A stretch of 64,000 nt of DNA from Oscillospiraceae bacterium (GCA_017991935.1 JAGOPP010000001.1:185992-249991); one strand, 5' to 3'. Shown: positions 52,941 through 61,629, counted from the stretch's first letter. The notes: generated by a model not told the origin, from the sequence alone. A program made the numbers and translations.

Positions 52941-55451
52941 TTATTCCAGCGTTTCCCTCACCGCGCGCACGATGGCCCACGCGGTGCGCTCGATCATCAT
53001 CGGGTCGGTCAGGCTTTCGAGCTCCGCGGGGTTCGAGACATAGCCCGCCTCGATCATCACGGAGGGGCAGTACGTCATCCGGGTGACGGTGTAGTAATCC
53101 TGATGCGCGTTTTCGTTGTCGCGGCCGGTGGCGGCGCTGATATACGCGGCGAGCAGCTCGGCGAATCTGCGGGAAGTCTCCTCGTGGTAATAGACCTCCG
53201 TGCCGCAGTAGAGGTTGGCGTCCGCGCTCTCGGCGATGGAGTTGCTGTGGATGCAGATGTAGAAATCCGCCATGATGTCGTGCGCGGGCTTCATCCGGTT
53301 TTCGGCGTCAAGCTTCTCGTCGCCCGTATGGATAAATGTAACGTCCGCGCCGAGACTCTCGAGCCGTTCCGCGAGGACCGCGCAGTTTGCGTAGTTGATC
53401 TCCGCCTCGGTGACGCCCTTTTCGCCCATGACGCTCAGCGCGCCGGGGTCGGGGCCGCCGTGCCCGGAGGCGACCGCGATCGTCACGCCCTTGAGTGGCT
53501 TTGAGAGGCCCCCGGAGAGCTTCGGGTAGGGCTTCAGCGCAACGCGCAGGGTGTGCGCCTCCTCGTCCGTGCTGATGTCGTATCCCCAGACGGCCTCCTT
53601 GGAATAGAAGTAAAGCGAGACGCCGCCGTCCTCCTCCACGGGCCCCATTCGGAAACGGAAAAACATCGAGCCGGCACCGTCGAGCGCCGTAAGGTCGCAG
53701 TCCAGCGACGTGTGATAGAGCTTCACCTTCAGGCATCGGCCGTACTGCTTTGCCTCATAGGCCGGCAATACGGAGCACGAGAGCGTGACCGCCTCGTAGC
53801 TGCCGCCGCGATAACCGGCGCCGTCGGCAGCGGAGGCGCTGTCGCTGTAATTGGCCGCGGAGATGGAATTCTCAAGCTCCGGAGCGCCGGTGAGCACCTC
53901 GACGTGCGCCTTTTTGACATATCCGCCGCAGGAGAGCAGGTACCAGTTGTCGGTGGAATCCACGACCGTGTCGGTGCAGCCCTTCCGCAGCGTCGTGACA
54001 TAGAGGCCGGAGTCCTCCGCCTCCGGCTCGACGCCGGCGTTGTTGTTGATCGCGCGGACGAGCACCGGCGTGACGCCGTCGCCGACGTAGACCTTACCGA
54101 CGCTCTCTTTGGTGGAGGACCCGCCGTCATAGCGGAGCGTAAAGACGACCGTGCCCGCGCAGGTGATCTCCCCGGCCGGGTAATCGCCGCGCCCGGTGAA
54201 GACAAAGGTCTTTTTGAAGGTCGCCGGGACGCCGTTGTAGGCGGTCGCGGCGGTCTGTTTTAACTGAACGGTCTGGCCGTCGATGGTTGCGCTGACCGAG
54301 CCGCCGCTCGGCGCGATGCAGGAGAGCGTGATCTCCTCGCCGTAGGCCGCGATCAGGTCGGCGCTGGGCTGGCAGGAGGTGATCCGGTTAATGACGGAGA
54401 CCGCGTCGGAGGATGGCCTTCGGATCGTCACGGAGACGCTTTTCCCGCCTTGCTTGAAGACGAAGACGTTTGTCTTATAACTCAGCGGCACGTTGACGGT
54501 GAAAAGCCCGGTGGCGCTGATCCGGTCGATCTCCTTGCCGTCCATGTAGAGCGGCTCGTCCGGGTCGGAGGTGCCCATGATGGTGTATTTCGAGCCGCCG
54601 AACGTCAGCTCGTAGCGCGCCGGGCGGGTGATGTCGAATTCGGAGGAGATCGCGAGGCATTCGCTGACGTCGAAGAGCGTCTCGGCGCCGAATTCCGCGA
54701 GCAGGGCGGCGGCGCTGCCGTAGGCGTTTCGCCGCAGGGCGGCGTAGCCGTCGGCGGCAAATCCCCACGCGCCGAGCGCCCGGTCGGCGGCGTACTGATG
54801 GCAGAGCTCGGCCTTGTCCCCGTAGAAATCGCCGGAGACGGTCGGGCACAGCACGCGGCCAAGGTCGTTCACCGTGACGAGCGGCGTCTCCCCGGCAACC
54901 GAGAGCCATGCCGCCAGCTCGTCCATATAGCCGTTCTCAGAATAGACCGAGCGGTCGATCTCCGCGAAGATCCAGCCGCAGATCCCGTCCTTTCGCCACT
55001 GATCCGCCGAGGCGGCGAGGTCCTCCGGCAGCGCGGAAACCGGCTCGCCGAACCAAAGCCCGGCGGCGCCGTATTCCACGGCGGCGGCGGAGAGCGCGGT
55101 CATCGTCTCAAAGGCGTCCCCGCCCCAATCGACCAGCGCACCCGAGAAGGCCGGGGATTCCACGGTGCTCTTTTTGAGTTCGGCGCCGTCCCCGAGGCGG
55201 ACGAAGACGCCCACGCCAATCTGGGCCGCGGCGTCGCAGAAATCCCCGGCCGCCCCGGCCGGAAAATCCTCCAAGATCACATAGGAAAAACCGTTTTCCG
55301 TAGCGTATGTAAGCGCCTCTTTCGCGGAGACGGCTTTGTCGTACCGCAATAAAAACAAATTCTCCACGTCGTTTGCCTGCGCAAAAGCGGGCACCGCGAA
55401 GGCGGCCAGCAGCAAAACCGCCGCGGAGAAAAAAATCCAATACCGTTTCAT
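52941..55451 (-). CDS. Secreted N-acetylmuramoyl-L-alanine amidase with N-terminal TIM-barrel-like region
   Basis: The 836-aa product has a Sec signal peptide (residues 1-24, ending VPAFAQA). Residues about 30-255 contain alternating beta-alpha units (ENGFSYVILEDFP, GVFVRLGDG, AAGLWFGEPVS, ICGWIFAEID) like the TIM barrels of GH18-type or Gly-rich spore hydrolases. Beta-rich linker domains follow (about 270-550). The C-terminal amidase_3 domain (about 655-836) has the zinc ligands in ASGHGGPDPGA (His664) and ICIHSNS, plus catalytic VMIEAGYVSN. Such enzymes cleave the MurNAc-L-Ala bond in wall turnover, division or germination. The start follows GGAGGA. Confidence 0.85.
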   Translation of the reverse strand: MKRYWIFFSAAVLLLAAFAVPAFAQANDVENLFLLRYDKAVSAKEALTYATENGFSYVILEDFPAGAAGDFCDAAAQIGVGVFVRLGDGAELKKSTVESPAFSGALVDWGGDAFETMTALSAAAVEYGAAGLWFGEPVSALPEDLAASADQWRKDGICGWIFAEIDRSVYSENGYMDELAAWLSVAGETPLVTVNDLGRVLCPTVSGDFYGDKAELCHQYAADRALGAWGFAADGYAALRRNAYGSAAALLAEFGAETLFDVSECLAISSEFDITRPARYELTFGGSKYTIMGTSDPDEPLYMDGKEIDRISATGLFTVNVPLSYKTNVFVFKQGGKSVSVTIRRPSSDAVSVINRITSCQPSADLIAAYGEEITLSCIAPSGGSVSATIDGQTVQLKQTAATAYNGVPATFKKTFVFTGRGDYPAGEITCAGTVVFTLRYDGGSSTKESVGKVYVGDGVTPVLVRAINNNAGVEPEAEDSGLYVTTLRKGCTDTVVDSTDNWYLLSCGGYVKKAHVEVLTGAPELENSISAANYSDSASAADGAGYRGGSYEAVTLSCSVLPAYEAKQYGRCLKVKLYHTSLDCDLTALDGAGSMFFRFRMGPVEEDGGVSLYFYSKEAVWGYDISTDEEAHTLRVALKPYPKLSGGLSKPLKGVTIAVASGHGGPDPGALSVMGEKGVTEAEINYANCAVLAERLESLGADVTFIHTGDEKLDAENRMKPAHDIMADFYICIHSNSIAESADANLYCGTEVYYHEETSRRFAELLAAYISAATGRDNENAHQDYYTVTRMTYCPSVMIEAGYVSNPAELESLTDPMMIERTAWAIVRAVRETLE

Positions 55452-55492
55452 GACGATCCTCCGGGATTTTTAATCAAAAGGAGGCTCCTTCC

Positions 55493-55708
55493 TCAAAGCA
55501 GAAAGTCCTCCGGCCGGTAGGTCTCCGGCAGCGGCGCGGGGACCCTCGGCACGCGCAAGAGCGGGTCGTACCGGAAGCCGGAGCAAAAATATCCCGGGGC
55601 GACGACGCCCTTCTTTTTGCAGAGCACGTTTTTGCCGTCGGCGGAGAGCCATCCCTCCGTGCAGTACTCGCAGCGGTGCTCAATAGTTTTATCAAAAAAA
55701 GTCCTCAT
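55493..55708 (-). CDS. Small Cys-containing protein (71 aa)
   Basis: The conserved start is TIEHRCEYCTEGWLSADGKNVLCKKKGVV; the four cysteines arranged C-x2-C...C...C and basic character suggest a zinc-ribbon-like module. Proteins of this type are widespread in Clostridia without a known role. I take the ATG at 55708; the longer frame from 55750 adds only a basic tail lacking similarity. It is divergent from no gene and follows ylbJ on the minus strand by about 50 bp, so it may be co-transcribed with it and with the amidase. Confidence 0.72.
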   Translation of the reverse strand: MRTFFDKTIEHRCEYCTEGWLSADGKNVLCKKKGVVAPGYFCSGFRYDPLLRVPRVPAPLPETYRPEDFLL

Positions 55709-55759
55709 CGTCTCGCCAGCCTTTCCGAGGGAGCGTTTCCCGCGTCTCAACGGCTTCTA

Positions 55760-56914
55760 TTATAACAGAGAACGGCCGGGATTTCTATGCCGTTTTTTCG
55801 AATATTTGGCAAAAAAAGAGAAGAAAACGGGTTTTCCCGGCTCCCTCTCCGGGACGGCCGCCACGAGAAACAGCGCCGTCATGCACAATAAGCTCACCGC
55901 GGCGGGCGCCGAGGCCGAGACAGCGGCCTCCGTGACGCCGTCGAAGGAGACGGCGCTCTCCGCCGCCTCCGGGAACGCCTCCAGCAGCGCCCAGCAGAAC
56001 GCGGCGGACAGCGCTCCGTGCAGCGGGCGGGAGAGCAGGAATTTTTGGAGCCGGACGCCGCTGCCCTCGAGGATGCCCGCCACCTGCAAGATGACGGAGA
56101 CGCCGGAGAAGGAGGCGATCCCGGCGGCCGCGAGGATGCCCGCCTTTCCGCCGAGCTTTCCGGCCTCCGCGCAGCCGGAGGTGACTTCAAACAGGCCGTC
56201 GAAAAGCGCGCGGGAGAGCGCGTGTTTTTGGAAGAAGCCGGCGAGAACACCCGCGTCGAAGAGCTCGGTCAGGGCGCAGGAGGCCGTGATAAACGCGCAC
56301 ATCGTGAAGCACGCGTCCGCGGCGGCGATCACGGCGTGCGTCGCGGCGGACGCGGCGCTCCTCCCGGAAAAAAGATCGGGGGCGGTGGAGCTTCCGGGCA
56401 TCTTCGCGAAAAGCGCGCCGAGGAGCCCGATCACGGCGGAGGACGCGAGCTGGGAGGCCCAGAGCAGCGCGCCGGTGCGGACGCTGCCGAACGCCGCCTT
56501 CCCGACGGCGAACAGCAAAAAAGGCGGCCCCGCGTTGACGCAGAAGGTCAGCAGGCGCTCGGCGGTATTTCGGTCGATCAGGCCGGATCTATAATAGTCG
56601 CCGGCGCATTTCGCGGCGGAGGGGTAGCCGCCGATCAGCGAGGCGAGCAGGATGCCGCCGCAGTTTTTGGGCAGGCGAAAGAGTTTCGCCGGAAAGGAAA
56701 GAAGCTTTGAAAAAAACGAGGCCGCGGGGCTCTCGCAGGCGAACACGCACAGCGCCATAAACGGAAACACCGCCGGGATGACGACGCCCGCGGAGAGGGC
56801 GAGGCCGTATCTCGCCCCCGCCGCGGCCTCCGAGGAACGCAGAATGAGCACGGCCGCCGCCGCGACGGTGAGCACGGCGCAGAAGATGCTCCGGAACCAG
56901 CCTTTTTCTTTCAT
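55760..56914 (-). CDS. ylbJ: YlbJ-like sporulation membrane protein
   Basis: A 384-aa polytopic membrane protein of the nucleoside-transporter/FeoB gate fold. The YlbJ pattern is visible: PAVFPFMALCVF, GGILLASLIGGYPSAAKCAGDYYRSGLIDRNTAERLLTFCVNAGPPFLLFAVG, and a second inverted half containing EVTSGCAEAG. In Bacillus, YlbJ is made in the mother cell and is needed for normal spore cortex. This supports the host being a spore former. The ATG at 56914 follows GGAGG. Confidence 0.85.
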   Translation of the reverse strand: MKEKGWFRSIFCAVLTVAAAAVLILRSSEAAAGARYGLALSAGVVIPAVFPFMALCVFACESPAASFFSKLLSFPAKLFRLPKNCGGILLASLIGGYPSAAKCAGDYYRSGLIDRNTAERLLTFCVNAGPPFLLFAVGKAAFGSVRTGALLWASQLASSAVIGLLGALFAKMPGSSTAPDLFSGRSAASAATHAVIAAADACFTMCAFITASCALTELFDAGVLAGFFQKHALSRALFDGLFEVTSGCAEAGKLGGKAGILAAAGIASFSGVSVILQVAGILEGSGVRLQKFLLSRPLHGALSAAFCWALLEAFPEAAESAVSFDGVTEAAVSASAPAAVSLLCMTALFLVAAVPEREPGKPVFFSFFAKYSKKRHRNPGRSLL

Positions 56915-57246
56915 GATGGGCCTCCTTTTTTACCGCGGCGCTTTTGGGGGAGCCGCTCCCGCGGGGCCGCCCCCGGGCGGATGCCGTCCTCCGCCCGGGG
57001 ACCGGACGCTTGGGGAAAAGCGGGTCTCCGCAGGAAAAGGGTATGAAAAAGGCCCCGGCTTTCATGCTTCGTTTTATCGCCCTTTTTGGTCGGGGCTTTG
57101 TCTCCCGCCGCCGGGGTTTTGTCTTCCGCCGCCGGGCCGCCCGCGGGAGGGGGAAAGTAACATCTCTTTTTCCGCGGCCGGTTTGAAACCCGCACAAAAA
57201 AACGCGGCCCCCGTCTTGCGACGGAGCCGCGGCTTTTTAGAAACTC
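56915..57246. other. GC-rich spacer with a terminator
   Basis: Between ylbJ and the flavin reductase gene. Short open frames on both strands here are very rich in Pro, Arg and Gly and show no homology signal, so I do not call genes. It holds the terminator at 57196-57237. Confidence 0.6.
57196..57237 (-). terminator. Terminator after the flavin reductase gene
   Basis: On the minus strand: GCGGCTCCGTC-GCAA-GACGGGGGCCGC followed by seven T. Confidence 0.82.
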
Positions 57247-58050
57247 TTATTTGCGTTTTTCCCGCTTTTTAAAGACCGGCTTGCCGCCCCGGAATTCGGT
57301 CGGGAAAGAATTTTTTTCTTCCCCTCGCGGTTTCGCTGGGCTATGCGCCTTCGCGGGATTCCGCGATTTGGCGGAACCTTGCGCTTTCTTGGGGCCTTGC
57401 GATTTCGCGGGGCCCTGCGCTTTCTCGAGGCCCGGAGCGTTCTCGGGCTTAATCGGCCGCTCGGCGGGGCCTTGCTTCGGGTTTTTCGAGCGCTTTTTGC
57501 GCACGGAGAAACCCATCTGGCCGAGTTTCTTGCCTTGGCCGAAGTATTCGCCGTGGGAATAGAAGGCGATGCCGCTCTTGCGGAGGTTCAGCTTTCCGTC
57601 GGCGTCCACACAGGCGTCGTCCACGTCCACGGCGACGATCTCCGCCAGAAACAGGTCGTGGGAGCCGAGGCGCTTCACCTCGACGACCCTGCATTCGAGG
57701 GAGACGGGGCTCTCCTCGATCAGCGGCGGCGCGACCTGCGAGGCGGGGACCGGCGTCAGGCCGGCCTCGGCGAATTTATCCGTGTCCGCGCCGGAGCGGC
57801 AGCCGCAGAAATCCGCGGCGCGCACAAGCTCGGCGGTGGTGACGTTGATGACGAACTCGCCGGATTCCTCGATCAGGTGATGGGAGAAGCGCTCCGGCCG
57901 GACCGAGACGTAGGTCATGGCCGGCGTGGAGCAGACGATGCCCGTCCACGCGACCGTGAGCACGTTCGGGTGCTCCATGGTGCCGCAGGTGACGAGGGCG
58001 GCGGGCGTCGGCGTCAGCAGGGTGGCGGGTTTCCAGACTTGTTTGGGCAT
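57247..58050 (-). CDS. Flavin reductase-like protein with a long basic tail
   Basis: Residues 1 to about 175 form a flavin reductase/FMN-binding split-barrel domain: PTPAALVTCGTMEHPNVLTVAWTGIVCSTPAMTYVSVRP, then GEFVINVTTAELVRAADFCG and the SGADTDKFAEAGLTPVPA region. Such domains reduce free FMN or bind it tightly. The remaining 90 residues are a Lys/Pro/Ala/Gly/Ser tail with imperfect repeats (GPAKSQ, GPKKAQ, GSAKSR, NPAKAH, SPAKPR), unusual for the family. The ATG at 58050 follows AGGAGA. Confidence 0.85.
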   Translation of the reverse strand: MPKQVWKPATLLTPTPAALVTCGTMEHPNVLTVAWTGIVCSTPAMTYVSVRPERFSHHLIEESGEFVINVTTAELVRAADFCGCRSGADTDKFAEAGLTPVPASQVAPPLIEESPVSLECRVVEVKRLGSHDLFLAEIVAVDVDDACVDADGKLNLRKSGIAFYSHGEYFGQGKKLGQMGFSVRKKRSKNPKQGPAERPIKPENAPGLEKAQGPAKSQGPKKAQGSAKSRNPAKAHSPAKPRGEEKNSFPTEFRGGKPVFKKREKRK

Positions 58051-58065
58051 AAAGTCTCCTTTTTA

Positions 58066-58863
58066 TCAGTCGGTGATGCCGGCGATGGCGCCCACGTCCG
58101 GCAAAATGTATTTGGGGCGGTAGGCGAACTGGCTGACGGTTTCCATCGTGCTGACGCCGGAGAGGACGAGCACGGTGTCCATCTCGCTCTCGATGCCGGC
58201 GATGACGTCGGTATCCATCCGGTCGCCGATGATGACGGCGTCCTCCTCGTCCTTGTGGCCGAGCTTGTTGAGCGCGTGCCGCATGATCAGAGGATTCGGT
58301 TTGCCGACAAAGTAGGCCTGTTTCTGGGTGGTCAGCTCGATCGGCGCGATCAGGGCGCGGCAGGCCGGGACGATGCCGTTCTCGGTGGGCGTGGTCAGGT
58401 CGCTGTTGGTGCCGATCAGCTTCGCGCCGTTTTGCACCAGCTTGACGGCGCGCTCGATCTTTTCGTAGTTGATGGACTGCGTCTCGCCGAAGACCACGTA
58501 ATCCGGGTTGACGTCGTTCATGCTGAAGCCCGCCTCATAGAGCGCGAAGGTGAGCCCCGGCTCGCCGATGACGTAGACGGAGCCGTGGTCGCACTGGCTC
58601 TTGAGGAAAGAGGCCGTCGCGAGGGCGCTGGTGTAAAAATGTTTTTCGTCGACGCGCAGGCCCATCCGTTCCAGCTTCTGGGAAAGCTCCCTCGGGGAGC
58701 GTTCCGGGCTGTTGGTCAGAAATAAAAAATCCTTTTTGTTCGTTTGCAGCCACTCGACGAATTCCGTCACGTGCGGAATGATGCGGTTGCCGTGATAGAT
58801 GACGCCGTCCATATCGCAGATAAAAACTTTTTTTGCCTGCAGCGCCGTGATATCCACATCCAT
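58066..58863 (-). CDS. HAD-IIA family phosphatase (NagD/PNPase-like)
   Basis: A 265-aa hydrolase with the DxD nucleophile motif VFICDMDGVIYHGN, motif II in FLFLTNSPERSP, a C2-type cap (about residues 90-185), motif III lysine in GKPNPLI and the acidic motif IV GDRMDTDVIAGI. Members dephosphorylate nucleotides or sugar phosphates. The start follows AAGGAGATG. It precedes the flavin reductase on the same strand by 15 bp. Confidence 0.88.
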   Translation of the reverse strand: MDVDITALQAKKVFICDMDGVIYHGNRIIPHVTEFVEWLQTNKKDFLFLTNSPERSPRELSQKLERMGLRVDEKHFYTSALATASFLKSQCDHGSVYVIGEPGLTFALYEAGFSMNDVNPDYVVFGETQSINYEKIERAVKLVQNGAKLIGTNSDLTTPTENGIVPACRALIAPIELTTQKQAYFVGKPNPLIMRHALNKLGHKDEEDAVIIGDRMDTDVIAGIESEMDTVLVLSGVSTMETVSQFAYRPKYILPDVGAIAGITD

Positions 58864-58894
58864 GATATCATCTCCTTATCTTCTCAATTCTTTT

Positions 58895-58923
58895 ATTATA
58901 ATGAAAAAAGGGAAGATCCGCAA
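58895..58923 (-). promoter_or_regulatory. Promoter of the HAD phosphatase operon
   Basis: On the minus strand: TTGCGG (58923-58918), 17-bp spacer, TATAAT (58900-58895). Confidence 0.7.
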
Positions 58924-59019
58924 TGAAATTTCTGTAAATTCTTTGGAAAGCGGGATGAAACATTCGGCCGCCCGCTGATAACCGGCCCCGGCGCGGGAAA
59001 ACTAACCCGGGTGTTGAAG

Positions 59020-59415
59020 ATGAAAAAATTCAAAAAGCGATCCCTTCTTTTTTGCACGGGCGCGGTGGGATACTGCCTGCTGGAGCTCCTCTGGCGCGGC
59101 AGGACGCACTGGAGCATGGCCGCCGCGGGCGGCGTGTCGTTCGTTTTGCTGAGTGAGCTGTTCCAAAAACTCAGAGGTTTTTCGCTGCTCGTGCGCTGTG
59201 CGGCGGGCGGCGGCGTCATCACCGGCGTGGAGCTGGTGTTCGGGCTGGTTTTCAACCGGGCGCTGCGCCTGCACGTCTGGGATTATTCCGCGCTGCCCGG
59301 AAATCTATTCGGTCAGATCTGCCCGCTGTATTCTTTTTTCTGGTGCCTGCTCTGCGTCCCGATCGCCTTTTTGACGGAACGCATCGGTCCCCGGAAAACG
59401 CTTCCGGGTGCATAA
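59020..59415 (+). CDS. Small membrane protein (ABC-transporter-permease-like family)
   Basis: A 131-aa protein with about four membrane helices (LLFCTGAVGYCLLELLW, AAGGVSFVLLSELF, GGGVITGVELVFGLVF, YSFFWCLLCVPIAFL). The central EL(V/L)...N(R)ALRLHVWDYSALPGNLFGQICPLYSFFW matches a small family annotated as putative ABC-transporter permeases (PF06541 type). Start choice is uncertain between GTG 59011 and ATG 59020, and no strong Shine-Dalgarno is seen. No ATPase is adjacent. Confidence 0.7.
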   Translation: MKKFKKRSLLFCTGAVGYCLLELLWRGRTHWSMAAAGGVSFVLLSELFQKLRGFSLLVRCAAGGGVITGVELVFGLVFNRALRLHVWDYSALPGNLFGQICPLYSFFWCLLCVPIAFLTERIGPRKTLPGA

Positions 59416-59457
59416 ACGTTTCCGCCCCGGCAAAAACTAATGCCGAGGTGAAGAGAG

Positions 59458-59670
59458 ATGAGCGAAGATAAAGGGGCGGGAGAAGTCCCGCTCGGTCTCG
59501 GCATGGCTTTGGCTCAGGATCAGAAGGCGCTCAAGCATTTCGCCTCCCTTTCCGATGCGGAACGGGAACGCATGATCACGATGGTCCACAGCATCGGCTC
59601 CCGAAAGGAAATGCAGGATTCCATCGCGTCCACGCGGGATTCCGAGACCGGCAGAAAGGAAACCTTCTGA
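59458..59670 (+). CDS. Small conserved-looking protein (70 aa)
   Basis: A short soluble protein with an LG-x2-LAQDQKALKHFASLSDAERERMITMVHSIGSRKEMQ core that would form two or three helices. It resembles short YozE/SASP-neighbour proteins common in Clostridia but I cannot name the family. ATG 59458 follows GAGGTGAAG. It is 42 bp after the membrane-protein gene and has its own terminator. Confidence 0.6.
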   Translation: MSEDKGAGEVPLGLGMALAQDQKALKHFASLSDAERERMITMVHSIGSRKEMQDSIASTRDSETGRKETF

Positions 59671-59680
59671 CCAAAGCAAG

Positions 59681-59714
59681 AAAGGGCTTTCCCGTTTGGG
59701 AAAGCCCTTTTCCT
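59681..59714. terminator. Terminator after the 70-aa gene
   Basis: AAAGGGCTTTCCC-GTTT-GGGAAAGCCCTTTT. The symmetric A- and T-flanks let it serve the convergent lipoprotein gene as well. Confidence 0.88.
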
Positions 59715-59724
59715 ACTTATTTCG

Positions 59725-60411
59725 TCATCCGATCAGCAGAAGCACCCAGTACTGCGAGCCGCCGGCGCTCCCGGAGAGGAGGGCATACCCGGTAAAATCG
59801 GCGCGCACCATGTTGGCGTAATGCGAGGGGGAGCTCATCCACGCGTCAAAGACGTCCTGCGCGGTGGAGTAATTGAACGCGAGGTTTTCCCCGAACGCCT
59901 GATAGGGGACGCCGTAATCGTCCAAGGCCGTGTAGCTGCCTCTGCCGTCGGGCCTCGTGTGGCTGAAGGTTTGCTCGATCTCGGCCAGCCGCTCGAAGGC
60001 GGGATCCTCGAGGTCCGTCACGTAGTCAAGCTTGGAGAGGCCGCTGTTCGCGCACAGGTCGTTGATCAGCGTGCCGAATTCTTTCGCGTAGCCGGTGGCG
60101 TCGGCCGTCTCCCAGCCGGAAGCCGCGGACGCTTCCGCGGCCGAGCTTTCCGTAGCCGAACTTTCCGCGGCCGAGGATGCCGGGGCGGAGCTCTCCGCGG
60201 CCGACGTCTGCGGCGCGGAGGATTCCGCCGAGGACGACGCTTGGTCCGCGGCGGAGCCGGACGCCTCCGAGGAGCCCGAATCCGGCGTGACCACGATGCC
60301 CGAGGGATCGTCTTTTTCGAGGGCGTTTAGCCCCTGCACGGTGGCTTTTTTGCCGAAACAGCCGGAAAACAGGACCGCCAGCGCGAGGATCAGCGCGGCG
60401 TATTTTTTCAT
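59725..60411 (-). CDS. CAP-domain lipoprotein
   Basis: The 228-aa product has a lipoprotein signal with lipobox LFSGC (Cys18), a Ser/Ala low-complexity stalk (about 45-100) with repeats of SSAAES/SSAPAS type, and a C-terminal CAP/SCP domain (about 105-228) with LEDPAFERLAEIEQTFSHTRPDG, YQAFGENLAF and DVFDAWMSSPSHYANMVRADF. CAP proteins of Firmicutes (YkwD type) are secreted and of uncertain function. The start follows GGGGGAGAAAG. It is inverted relative to both neighbours. Confidence 0.88.
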   Translation of the reverse strand: MKKYAALILALAVLFSGCFGKKATVQGLNALEKDDPSGIVVTPDSGSSEASGSAADQASSSAESSAPQTSAAESSAPASSAAESSATESSAAEASAASGWETADATGYAKEFGTLINDLCANSGLSKLDYVTDLEDPAFERLAEIEQTFSHTRPDGRGSYTALDDYGVPYQAFGENLAFNYSTAQDVFDAWMSSPSHYANMVRADFTGYALLSGSAGGSQYWVLLLIG

Positions 60412-60450
60412 CTTTCTCCCCCCCGGAAAATCGATAAAATGGACAGGATT

Positions 60451-60479
60451 ATTGTACCATGGTTTCCTCCTTTTGTCAT
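60451..60479 (-). promoter_or_regulatory. Promoter of the CAP lipoprotein gene
   Basis: On the minus strand: ATGACA (60479-60474), 17-bp spacer, TACAAT (60456-60451). Confidence 0.65.
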
Positions 60480-60540
60480 CATATAAGTGACGCCGGAAGC
60501 GGTTTTCGCATAAGCTGAATTGACGGAAGGAGGAATTCCT

Positions 60541-61629
60541 GTGACAGAAACGGAAAAACTACCGCGCTTCTTCCTCGGAGCCAACACGCCCCGGGGATTT
60601 GTTTCCCGATTCGATCAGGTCCCGGATTATGAGAACGACCGGGCCTGTTATTTATTAAAAGGCGGGCCGGGTTCCGGCAAGTCTACATTTATGAAAGCGT
60701 TCGCCGCGGAACTGATCCGGAGAGGAGCGAGACCCGAGCTGATCTACTGCGCCTCGGATCTGCGCTCTCTTGACGGGGTAATCGCGCCCGAGCTCGGCCT
60801 CTCGATGCTGGACGCCACGCCGCCGCACACGATGGAGCCGCAGTATCCCGGCGCCTGCGAGACGCTGGTCCCGCTTTGCAGCTGCTGGGATGAGCGCGCG
60901 CTCAAGGAATCCAAGGCGGAGATCATCGGCGCGTTTCGGTCGTACCGCGCGCTTCAGGCGCGGGCGGTCAGCTATCTGGCGGCCGCCGGGGATCTGATGG
61001 GCGAGGTCATGGCCATCGCGAATACCTGCATCTCTCAGGAAAAGATCCTTGCCTGCGCGGCGAGGATCTGCGCCGCGGAATTTTCGCGGAAAAAACGCCC
61101 CGGCCTCGGCAAGGAGCAGCAGCGCTTTCTCAGCGCGGTGACGGCGGAGGGCATCTGGTTCTGGAGCAGCACCGTGCGCCTGCTGTGCCGCAAAATCTAT
61201 GTCATCGAGGACGACTGCGGCGCCGTATCGAAGCTGTTTATGGCGGCGGTGCGCAAGCTTGCCTTAGACGCGGGCCTCGGCGTCGTCTCCTGCCGCTGCA
61301 CGCTTTTTCCGGACAATAAATACGAACATATCCTGATCCCGGAGCTGAGTCTCGCCTTTTTGACCTCCAACAAACGCCACCCGCCGGAGGTCACGCCCTA
61401 CCGCGTGATCCACGCCCGCCGCTTTACCAACAAAGAGCGCCTCGCCGCGCACAAATTCCGTATTCGGTTTACCCTGCGCGCCGCGACGGAGCTGATCCGG
61501 GAGGCCTCCGTGTGCATGAAAGAGGCGAGGGATGAGCACGACCGCCTTGAGCAATACTATATCCCGAATATGGATTTCGAGAAGGTGGAACGGATGCTCA
61601 AAAAGCTTCTGTCAAACCTCCCGGAATAA
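60541..61629 (+). CDS. PRK06851-like P-loop ATPase with degenerate second half
   Basis: A 362-aa protein made of two related P-loop halves. The first begins RFFLGANTPRGFVSRFDQVPDYENDRACYLLKGGPGSGKSTFMK with an intact Walker A. The second aligns as EGIWFWSSTVRLLCRKIYVIEDDCGAVSKLFM, where the glycine-rich loop has lost key glycines and the Walker Thr. Members are found in spore formers, role unknown. GTG 60541 follows GGAAGGAGG; the upstream TTG at 60520 precedes the Shine-Dalgarno. It is on its own between promoters I could not define. Confidence 0.8.
   Translation: MTETEKLPRFFLGANTPRGFVSRFDQVPDYENDRACYLLKGGPGSGKSTFMKAFAAELIRRGARPELIYCASDLRSLDGVIAPELGLSMLDATPPHTMEPQYPGACETLVPLCSCWDERALKESKAEIIGAFRSYRALQARAVSYLAAAGDLMGEVMAIANTCISQEKILACAARICAAEFSRKKRPGLGKEQQRFLSAVTAEGIWFWSSTVRLLCRKIYVIEDDCGAVSKLFMAAVRKLALDAGLGVVSCRCTLFPDNKYEHILIPELSLAFLTSNKRHPPEVTPYRVIHARRFTNKERLAAHKFRIRFTLRAATELIREASVCMKEARDEHDRLEQYYIPNMDFEKVERMLKKLLSNLPE

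Noticed and set aside
52637-53086. Plus-strand frame between the methyltransferase and amidase genes
   Set aside because: It is Arg-rich and crosses a strong terminator; no homology signal.
56911-57195. Minus-strand 94-aa Pro/Arg/Lys-rich frame upstream of ylbJ
   Set aside because: It has no start context or homology pattern and overlaps a terminator region.
57343-58725. Long open frame on the plus strand opposite the flavin reductase and HAD genes
   Set aside because: GC-rich genes here leave long antisense frames open; the minus-strand products have recognisable domains and the plus-strand one does not.
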